Under the pieces are notes generated by a model that searched no databases, was not told the DNA's origin, and saw nothing but the letters and a program-made list of their open reading frames with translations. Below are positions 55,990-64,000 of a DNA stretch of 64,000 nt, piece after piece. This stretch comes from Porphyra umbilicalis (taxonomy: Eukaryota; Rhodophyta; Bangiophyceae; Bangiales; Bangiaceae): the NCBI GenBank assembly GCA_002049455.2, contig KV918806.1, positions 248,001 to 312,000 of the forward strand, written 5' to 3'. The position numbers and the translations under genes are program-made. How positions within the stretch are numbered: position 1 is the stretch's first letter; each line of letters starts with the position of its first letter.

Positions 55990-57656
55990 TCCTTATAGAT
56001 AGGCCGCCATGTCCAGGTCACGCACCGCTCAAGGTGACGCGCCAGGTACTCGCCATACTGGCCATACACATGCTCCGCCAAGTCGTCCCGCAAAGTCACT
56101 AACTTATCATTATCCGTGCATGCCGCCCTGGCATGCAAAAAAAGCAGAGAGGAGCCGGGAGAAGGATCCTTCCCAATGTGTTCTTCGGGGATCGAGCCCC
56201 CTGGTACGGGCTCGAGTTGCGCTTGCACGACGCCGACGTGCCCAGCACCGCCGCCTTGAAAATCCGGGCCGTCACCCCCGGCGGCCCCAAAGCCAAGGGT
56301 GCGCGTGGCCGCGACCCCGCGGCCCACCCCACCGCTCCCCATACTGCCATCATGCGCGCCGCCGTCGCCGCGCCTGGCCGGGTCGTCACCCCCAGCGGCC
56401 GTTGAGCCAAGGGGGGGAGGGGCCGTGACCCCACCGCCTATTCCACCGCTCCCCATACCGTCATCGGCAACGCCACCCCCGCTACGCGCCGCGGCGGCGG
56501 CAGACACGCGCCGGTTGCCCAAAAAGAGACCCCGCCTCGTAACACGATCATATTGTGCAAATTTGCCATCGCCTTCACTGCCTCAATCATTTTGCGACAC
56601 GGTCGTGAATCTCGATGGCCGCAGCAGCGTATGGAACCTTGTTGTCAACACACCATATAGGCGCTCCATGTCCTTTCGCACTGCCTCCCGGAGGCGATTG
56701 AAGATGCGCTGCTTCCGGGTGACTTGCTTGACGTAACATGAGTGAAACACAGGGTGCTTTTTGTAGGCTTTGTCCGTGATGTAGTAGAGAATCATGCGCG
56801 TGCGGCCGTTGACGGTGTACGGCAAGTCTTTGGAAGGCCGGATGCCGTTCATTATGTCCTTCACAAGCGGGGAAGGGCCGAGCGCTTTAAGGTCGTTCTG
56901 GAATCGAGGTGCGCCGGTAAAGAGGTAGTGGATGTACAGATTATTGTCGCACATAGTCTCGAGAACGATGGCGCGCAGCGATTTGCGGGACATGTACTGA
57001 CCCGCCAGGGCCTTGGGGCACCCACGCCACTCCCAGTGGGGGCAGGTTAAGGGGTCGATGCAACCTGGTAGGCCCCTAGCGGCGCAGCGCTTCATAATTG
57101 TTTTCACCTAGGTCTTGGACGGCTGATGAAGGTACTCAGGCTCGTAGCAGGTGTTCAGAACGTGAAGCAGCTTCTTGACACATGTCTCAATAGTCGCCAA
57201 GAGAAGCTGGACGTACTCGTCGGCTTGGTCATACGTCTCGCAAAACGAGAGGACACGGAAGGCGGCCACAAGCTTCTGCGAGACGTACGCCTCCAAGTAC
57301 TCTGTTGCGTTGACCGTCTTGCGCCAGAAGGGATCCTCCTAGATTTCCGAATGTATCCACTCGAAAACGACGCGGGGCACTCAAAAGCAGCGCTCAAATG
57401 TTGCCTCGTCATATACGGGCTCGCTGTCGTCCAGCCCGAAGAAATTTGCCATGATGCGGCGCAGGCCGACCTAAAAGTCTCGATCTTTGTTGGCGCGGCG
57501 GCCGGTCACAGAGCCGACGTGCGCACGGAGCCGGTTGATACCGCAGATGCGCAGGCGCAATGCCGTCCAGGCGGACACAGACTGTGCGGCCAATACGGCG
57601 GCCGCGGTCACGCCCGCCGAAGCGTTGCCATCTCCAGCGGCCTTCGCGTCCGTCGT
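55990..57656 (-). pseudogene. PIF/Harbinger-type transposase (plant_tran family), second copy, decayed
   Basis: Nearly complete in one minus-strand frame. An Ala-rich N-terminus leads to VGSVTGRRANKDRDF. TAG follows (57471-57473), then LRRIMANFFGLDD, FERCFRVPRVVFEWI, TAG (57339-57341), FWRKTVNATEYL, VAAFRVLSFCE, DEYVQ, TAG (57108-57110), RCAARGLPGCIDPLTCPHWEWRG and FQNDLKALGPSPLV. NGRTRMILYYITDKAY and RLREAVRKDMERLYGVLTTRFH come next. All three early stops are TAG. The first catalytic Asp, expected in LDCxHWEW, is Thr here (LTC). Near 56590 the frame shifts: EAVKAMANLHNMIV is in the next frame, then the original frame resumes and ends with LRDDLAEHVYGQYGEYLARHLE. The protein is of a different lineage from the copy at 1-1130. 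Terminal repeats not found. Confidence 0.88.
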
Positions 57657-57659
57657 CTA

Positions 57660-59923
57660 GTCGGGTGAAGACCACGGTGAAGGAGAGGCCGCTTCACAGT
57701 GCCGGGGAGTAAAAGCGGAGCCTGCAATGGTGGGCGACCGATGAGAAGGCGGCGAGGGCAGTGGAAGATGCCACAGGCAGGCGATCGAGCACAGAGGTGG
57801 GAGTGCGTTAACGGTGGTGGCGGTGGCGACGGTGGCGCCCACGGTGGCGGTGACGACCGCCGTGGCGACCGCGGCGGTGCGGTGCTCATCGCGGCAGCTC
57901 TGTCTCATGTAACATGCATATACACCGCCCTTTCCTCCCCAGGGCATCTCTGTGGAGGGGTTCTTCAGAATTCTGATGGGGCACACAGGCGCGCGACAAC
58001 TGCAATGGTGTGGCCCGTACACGACCCTCGGACGGGGTGGGCCCCTCCTGCCCCCATAAATGGGGTAGCCCGTGCGATTGGACACACTCCAGTCACAGGC
58101 CTCACGGTTCATGGAATTGGGCAGCCGTCATTCAGCAATGCGTTGACCTTGCTCAGGGCGTCGTGTTGCGGATTGCGGATCACTTCTCAGTTAGGCCACC
58201 TCAGTCGTTGTCTAGACCAAGATTTTTGTGGGCGAGATAATGCATTCCCCGTGGCCCTCTGACCCCCTTCCGGGCACTTAGGGCCGCAGGATCAATCTTC
58301 ATAGGTCCTGCCCTCTTCAGGCGCGTCAACGGACCAGTGTGCCGGCCCCGCACGTAACGTTTTTGATGCTCCCAGGCGGTGACAAGAGGGTCGCACTGTC
58401 GCTCTGCAGCTGCTCCTGAGCTTGTCTGGACAGGGGGCGCGCCCCAGCTCGCTCTGACGCACCGCATAAATTTCGTGGCGCTCCCCCGTTGCCTAGAGAT
58501 GACAGTAAAAACCATCGTCGCTGGTTGCAACGTATGGGCCACGTGGCAAGAATGAAACTCGGCAGCTCTCAAGCTGTTGATGCGATGCTTGCTGCGCCAT
58601 TCACGAAGAGCGAAATCGTCGCCCGAAGTCCTCGTGCTTAGGTCAACCTGTCCATGCATCCACTGGTAGGGTCGGTCCAGCTCCGAGCCGTTGCGTCGGC
58701 ATCGCTGGTGTTCCAAATTCCACCGAGATTTTGACGCAGGGTCCGTCTGTCTGGGCACGCCAGAGAGGCCCTCGTGCAGGAACAATATTTTCCAGCTGTG
58801 ACGAGCCTTCGCGTCGGGTAGATGTGGATGCGACGTGGCAGCCCCTTGAATTGGTCTGAAACGAACTGAAAAGCCCAGATTGGCGGCATTCAGCAACCAA
58901 ATCACCCATTTGGGCTCGCGCAGAAGTTCGTACCGTGCGAGCATTGAATAATAGAAGCCGTTTCTGCGAAAAAGTTCGCACTGTACGAACCAGCATGCCA
59001 ACCACGCCTGATTTATCCGGCTGCAAATACATTTTCGTTTTTAAGGGCTTCTGTGGCTTCTGGCCCCACACCCAATGTGCCTGCTAGTAAGAAAACGATG
59101 GTCAACTTCCATGCGGAGGCGACGGGGACATACAGGGTTTTCTTGACGAGGAGGTGGACATGACTGTATTCTGACTTTTCTTGGACCATGTTTTCTTTGC
59201 CATGCGCTTTCCTATGACCTTCGCCTGCGAGTGGCGTGGATAGTCTGGAGCGACTAGGGCGGCGTTGCTCATGTGCACGCTGAAAGCCCGTTGTCAAGAC
59301 TGGGCCTGAGAGCGACGGCCCAACAGAATGTGCATCGAAATTCTGTCGCGGAGTCGCCAACAGTGTGGACCCGCCAGCGACAGAGATATATACGCGTGCC
59401 GCTGCGGTCACATCCCTGCGGGGAGCGCGCTGAAAATTAATCTCCGGGTCTCGTTCGCGATGTCCACCAATGTTCAGTCTCAAAATACTTGAAGTCGTGT
59501 GGCCGTCGTCAGCCGCTTCGAGACAAAGGCGGCCCGCGGCGCGCTAGAGCCCTGTCGGCGCCCGCCCTCGCGAAATCCTTCGAGTATCCGTCTGACACCA
59601 ATCACCAAGTACTCGAATATCTCTCGAACAACTTGCTGCCCATTCACAGCGTAAAGCAAGCAGTTGGCCTCCTGAGGGTGTCACGAGCCCAGCGGTCATT
59701 TCCTTTTGTCGTGGCGCTTCCCATCGTCTCATACAGGCATATGAGTCGGTTTGGGGGATGCACCAAACAACACTCATCGCGTTTTCATATCAAATCTGAG
59801 AACGTAGCCAGTATCGACGTCACAGTTAAAATATGTATTTCCCTCGGAAGGTTTCAGCCTTCAGACAATGTATTCGCCGGCCTGCACATGTGAATACACG
59901 GCGAGAATTGCCAGAAAAAACAG
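57660..59923. other. Intergenic, no gene supported
   Basis: 57830-57870 is a GGTGGCG-rich patch. A 266-codon minus-strand frame (58201-59001) lacks an ATG at its start and any motif, so I leave it out as a gene. 58925-58995 contains an imperfect inverted repeat (AAGTTCGTACCGTGCGA and AAGTTCGCACTGTACGAA). Confidence 0.4.
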
Positions 59924-60609
59924 TGTAGGGTTGCAGAGCTCCGGCACGGCTGTGACAACACGTTCAGCCCACCCCAACCAGTTGGGGGGAGGGCGGGCCA
60001 GACCGTGTCGCCGGGTAGTCCTGTCGGGGAATACCCGCCCCGGAAGAAAACCCCGAAGAGCACACACGCACGGCGTCGACCGGGGCAAGGCGCCCCGAGC
60101 GACAAACACGAGTTGTGTGACCGGAAGCTTACTTGCCCGCGTCAAAGGCCACGAGGCAACACTCACGCCTCGCCCTCTGATCCCGTCCGTTCCTCTCACA
60201 CCCTCCGAAAACCTTCCTCAGACACCCTCAAAGGACCCTCGGAAGACTCTTCTCTCAGGGCCCATAGGGCCAGTCTCAGCTGAGGACGACCGAAGCTTCG
60301 AAACTCGCCTTGAGTAGAGGCGGGGGAAGGGTGCTACGTGACACTCTTGCGGCGCCCCGGGGTCAGAAGCGCGGAGGAGCATAAGGCGACAATCCAAGTC
60401 GGGTCTTCACAAATTCAGGCCCTTGAGTGAGGGCTCGCCCGGGAAGGATACTAGTCCCACGGAAGGATTGGGATCGCGACTGTGGTTGGTGAGCCACGAG
60501 GTGATCACAAGTGGGTCGCTAACGGAACGATTTGAAATATGTGGTAGTGGGACATACTTCCAGGGAATCTGGTTCCCCGAATGTGGGGGCTGTGTGCTGG
60601 ACCGTCACA
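59924..60609 (-). repeat. Probable 3' LTR of the second gypsy element (686 bp)
   Basis: Delimited by TGTAGGG at 59924 and CCGTCACA ending at 60609 on the plus strand (TGT...ACA), with a purine tract (minus strand) immediately inside at 60611-60621. There is no second copy in the window to verify the ends. Confidence 0.45.
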
Positions 60610-60610
60610 A

Positions 60611-60621
60611 TTCCCCCTTCT
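60611..60621 (-). promoter_or_regulatory. Probable polypurine tract
   Basis: Minus strand AGAAGGGGGAA next to the inferred LTR start TGTGACGG. Confidence 0.5.
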
Positions 60622-61041
60622 AAAGCGGTCGCCGTCCCGGCGGCCCAGAGCCAAGGAGGCGGGCCCGAACGAGCATGGCGGGCGGGCCAGGACGGCTAGC
60701 CGGCAGGCTCTTCAGTGTTGGGCCCGGGTGCTGCCCCGGTCACCGCCAGCGGGGGCCGCCTCGGATCGTCGGGGGGCGCCTGCCGGGGGCAAGGGGGTAC
60801 GCGCTGTCGCTGTGCGGTGGACACCGCCGCGGATTGACAGGGGCGCAGCCGCGTGTCCATAGCGGACCTGCTATCCGTACCCGGTGGGCCAACAGGGGGG
60901 CGCCGAGTATGGCGCCCCCGCCTCCCCCTTGTGGGGCTGTCTATCGGGCCCCCCTCCTGTGAAGAGTCGTCCAGGGTAAGTGGCTCGCCAGGCGGGGCTG
61001 CAAAAGGCCCCTGGGGGGCCCCTGCTCTCCCACAGGGGCTC

Positions 61042-61205
61042 ATAAAAACGCGGGTAGGCGGAAAACGGACGGGGCGGCCGTTAACTACCGGCCGTCACCG
61101 TTCCTCCTGTCGCTTCTCGGGTTGAGAGCCTTCCCTCGCCCCTCTGGACTCATTATATCCTTCTCCCTATCCTCCTAGCTGCCCCTCTACTAGGGCGCGG
61201 CGACA
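61042..61205 (+). promoter_or_regulatory. Possible promoter and leader of the antisense ORF
   Basis: CTCATAAAAACG (TATA-like) at about 61040, then a pyrimidine-rich leader (CCTTCTCCCTATCCTCCTAG) and GCGACAATGG, a favourable start context (A at -3, G at +4) for ATG 61206. The position, outside the LTR, would let the antisense gene be transcribed independently of gag-pol. Inferred from sequence only. Confidence 0.35.
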
Positions 61206-63565
61206 ATGGCCTCCTCGCGGTCGATGGCACAGGCTCCGCCGGAGGAGATGGCTTTCCCAAGTGCGGGGCGCGCCGCGCTGTCGTCGAGTGTGACGCTGGC
61301 GTCAGATACGGCCAAGTCGAACAGCCCTGCGGCGGGGACCCCGCGGGTGGGCGGGGCGCCTGGCGGTACGGGCGCCCCTCAGGCCAAGGGCTCGACGGAG
61401 GGCACCCCGCGGAGTAACGGGGCGGCGGCGTCTGCGCCTGCTACGCCGGCAGGCGCCGCCAAGTCAAGTACTGCGGCCTCGGCGGCGGCGCAAGGGAAGG
61501 CGGCCCGTAGGTCGCGCTTGGCAAACGACGCGCCCCCGAGCCAGGAGTCGTCGGCGGCTGCGAGTCAAGCGACGCAACCGCCGTGGCCGACCCGCCGGTC
61601 CAAGTCAACGGTGGGTTCGGCGTCGGCCTCCCGTGAGACGAGTGCGGCGACGCGGTCGGCCGACGAGGGCGCGGCTGTGCCCCGCACGGCCGCGGCGTGC
61701 GTGCCGCTGTTGCCCAGCTGGCGGGGAACGCTCCCGGTGGCGGCAATGGCGGCCGCGGCGGCGCCGGGCGGTGGGAAGGATGACCCTAAGAAGCAGCAGT
61801 CTCCCCCGCCGGTGCTGCGCCGGGGGCGCCTCCCGGTAGTGCACGAGGCGGGGCCCGCGGGGCCGGGGGCGCTGGTCCATTGGACGCCCGCCCCTTCCCC
61901 GAGTCATTTGAGGGAGTCTCGCCTGCGGAAGCTATACTCCGCGATCCCGCAGCTCAAGCAGAACCCGGCTTGGCAGCGCTGGCTGACGCGCCATTTTGTG
62001 CAGTTCTCACTGTTTGCCGCGGTGGTGACGGACCTCCGTGCCTGACAAGAGGCTGGAGACACGCCGTGGGTGGCGCGCGCCGCCACGCGCCTGTCCGCTG
62101 TCATGTACGGGGCCACCGCTGATGGCATGCCGCTCGTGGTGGCGTGGGAGTTGGGGTGCTCTTCCACTTCCTACGTGGGGGAGGGGGATTTCCACTTCCA
62201 CCACCAGGACGCCCGCACCGAGCGCCGGGTGCGGGAGGCGTCGGGGATCCTGGTGCGGATCTCTTAAGTGGAGAGTTCCCAGGTCCACGCCCTGGAGAGG
62301 CGGGCGTACTGTGTCCCGACGCCCTTCTGGTGGTCGACGCTGGAGGTGCTCTTCGGGTTGTCCGTCCGGTTGCTGCGCATTTTGGCATATTTTGCCACCG
62401 CGCTTCCCCGGGGGGAGTTTACCCCGGCGGCGGCCATCCTCGCTACGCAGTGGGTGCTGGAGGAGGCCAGGGTGTTGTATGCCTTAGCCCGTACTAAGGG
62501 ATACCTCTTGCATCTTCCCGCCGCGTTGATGGGCCGCCTGGTGCGGCTCCGCCTTGCCGACGTGACGGAGGGGGCGGGCCCGGACGCGCGTGCGTACCTC
62601 AGCGAGTTGCTTGACCTACACCAGTCGTTGAACTGAGAGGCTGCCGGACACTACCTCGCCAGCAAAGTTGGCGGAGAGGAGGGCGAGGCGCCACGGCGTT
62701 TGTCCACTGCGACAAGCGCCTGGTGGCCGGGCGCATAGGCCTCCGTGAGGGCCTGGGTGACCCCGCCTACCGCTATGCTGCGGTGGTATCGGCGACGTCG
62801 CCCCCGCCCAAGCCGGGTTGCGGCGCTTCGGAGGTGAGTTCTCGCTACAAGCGTCAGCACACTTGGAGTACTGCCGAGCGCCCCCCTGATCGTGGGGGCG
62901 CTGTCTGGCAGGCCACCCGGGCGGGCGCGTCACCCGTGGTGCGGTCGGGCCGCCCGACGTTTGCCCCGCCGGGGGTCCCGTACTATCCGGCCCTGGGCGC
63001 GGGGCAGAGCTTCAGATGGGGGTATGTCACTCCTACGTGCGCGCACGCCCTGGCATCCACACACCCAAGTGCCGCGGGGGCGCTGAGGGCGGCCCATGAG
63101 AAGGCGATGGTGGCCTTCCTGGTGGACACCCATGCGTGGGTTACCCGGGGGGCAGGGGCCGTACTGCGGGAATCCCCGTCTCCCATTACCGCCTCTGCCG
63201 AGCAGTTCCTGGTGGACAACACCCCAGACGCCAACGGGTATCAGATGGCCTCCAGCTTGCAGGGGCACGGCCGGCGGGTGGCGCCTGGGCCAGCTGTGCC
63301 TTCTGCGGTCTTGGGTTGCAGTCAAGCCCCGTACGCCCAAGAGCCTGCTGGCTCAGCCGCGCCCTACCATGGGGGCGGCTACCCCACATCCACTGGGGGG
63401 TACGCCGCCGCAGAGGCGGCGCAGAGTCGGGCGCCGCGCTCGACGTGGGGGCCGGGCCCCGCGGACCGGAGGTCGGCCCTGGAGTACTCGGTGGATCCCC
63501 CGGGCTACGACCACTACGGGGGGTACGCCCGCGACGACCACCCGCACTCGCCGGGTAGGGAGTAG
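61206..63565 (+). pseudogene. Antisense accessory ORF of the second gypsy element, function unknown
   Basis: Start ATG 61206 (MASSRSMAQAPPEEM). Residues 1-200 are Ala/Ser/Pro-rich and probably disordered. A more structured part follows (SRLRKLYSAIPQLKQNPAWQ, HFVQFSLFAAVVTDL). Stops in the same frame: TGA 62043-62045, TAA 62265-62267, TGA 62634-62636. Between them are LERRAYCVPTPFWW, YFATALPRGEF (near 62390), MGRLVRLRLADVT (62528) and AYLSELLDLHQ. A frame change near 62650-62700 leads to the C-terminal frame (AFVHCDKRLVAGRIGLREGL, then Gly/Tyr/Pro-rich repeats such as HYGGYARDD) ending at 63565. TALP, GRL, VT and YLxEL occur in the same order in the antisense ORF at 15803-18235. No catalytic motif. 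The frame was probably about 780 residues before it decayed. Confidence 0.6.
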
Positions 63566-63704
63566 TGACCCTTGTCCCGGTCGGGTAACGGGGCGTGGAG
63601 GTATGGGTAGCCCCGCTTCCTACAATGCTTGTCCCTAGTTGGGTTGGATCTAATGTCGGGGTTTGTGTGTGAGGGGTACCCTGTACTGGGTGTTTTTAGT
63701 TGTA

Positions 63705-64000
63705 TTACACCCTTTTACTCATCGTGAGCCGGTCTCGCGCACAGTGCTGGCGGACCTTCTCAGCCGGGAGGTCCTCCATGTAATTTCAGGAGTCCTCCTT
63801 GGGTCCATAGTCGAATCATATTACCTTGAGCATGAGTCGCTCCTGGTCGTCGTACCCCTGTCGGACGAAGTGGTCCAAGACAGAATCAATCGGTTCACCT
63901 GCCGATGAGAGGAGGGAGGGCACCCGCCACGCGGCCAGTGCCCGTACCCACGCCGGGTCACCCTCGGGTGGTTTCGGGGATCGGGTGGCGTGGTTCCCAT
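63705..64000 (-). pseudogene. pol: Gypsy pol C-terminus with chromodomain (runs off the window)
   Basis: The minus-strand frame from 63998 reads DPAWVRALAAWRVP, then IDSVLDHFVRQG, ERLMLKVI, TGA, FDYGPKEDS, TGA, NYMEDLPAEKVRQHC, and ends at TAA 63705-63707. This matches a chromodomain, in which the two TGA codons occupy positions where Trp is expected. Unlike the first element, no methyltransferase-like tail follows; the protein stops about 20 residues after the chromodomain. Confidence 0.6.

Larger units (their letters stand above)
59924..64000 (-). mobile_element. Second Ty3/gypsy element, left (3') end only, with antisense ORF
   Basis: On the minus strand the order from the right edge is: end of pol with a chromodomain (63705-64000), a 140-bp gap, a long plus-strand frame (61206-63565), about 600 bp of leader, a purine tract (60611-60621) and a probable LTR (59924-60609). 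This is the layout of the element at 15105-30169. The other LTR and the rest of pol lie beyond the window, so the boundaries cannot be confirmed here. Confidence 0.65.

Noticed and set aside
58201..59001. 266-codon minus-strand frame
   Set aside because: Begins with TTG, has no family motif, and composition resembles neighbouring non-coding DNA.

Overview
This is GC-rich eukaryotic nuclear DNA made almost entirely of mobile elements and simple repeats. I find no intact host gene, rRNA or tRNA. The element types (a Ty3/gypsy chromovirus, a Ty1/copia element, PIF/Harbinger transposases related to the plant_tran family, and a pogo/Tigger transposase), the high GC and the C/G-rich minisatellites fit an alga or related protist. 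A bangiophyte red alga is one possibility, but nothing here proves the lineage.

Layout. 1-1130: decayed Harbinger transposase running off the left edge. 1583-2639: small terminal-inverted-repeat element flanked by TA. 3.3-3.7 and 5.5-6.4 kb: C-rich simple repeat and degenerate minisatellite. 8005-9442 and 13583-15021: two almost identical 1.44-kb TIR elements in inverted orientation around a 4.1-kb non-coding spacer. 15105-30169: a Ty3/gypsy element on the minus strand with 366-bp LTRs and TCAGG target duplications. Its pol is split by a complete copia element (21026-25984, 418-bp LTRs, GAGGA duplications). 34.8-37.6 kb: GC-rich minisatellites, including about 40 copies of a 15-bp unit. 42.6-45.2 kb: pogo-type transposase broken by one stop and one frameshift. 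47.8-49.4 kb: decayed unidentified coding region. 50229-53639: element with long (about 475 bp) inverted repeats around a decayed unidentified gene. 55.99-57.66 kb: second Harbinger transposase. 59924-64000: left end of a second Ty3/gypsy element, cut by the window edge.

The most interesting point is shared by the two gypsy elements. Each carries, between pol and the 3' LTR, a long open frame on the opposite strand to gag-pol. The two antisense proteins keep a few motifs in the same order although the elements are otherwise different. The first element also has, after its chromodomain, a C-terminal domain that looks like a Dam-type N6-adenine methyltransferase (NPPF motif), as seen in DIRS-like retrotransposons. 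The copia element has a primer-binding site matching the anticodon-stem half of initiator tRNA-Met, as in Drosophila copia.

Almost every element gene carries nonsense codons, so the region looks like a graveyard. The nesting order gives a relative timeline: the gypsy element (LTRs differing at about 25 of 366 positions) is older than the copia element (4 of 418).
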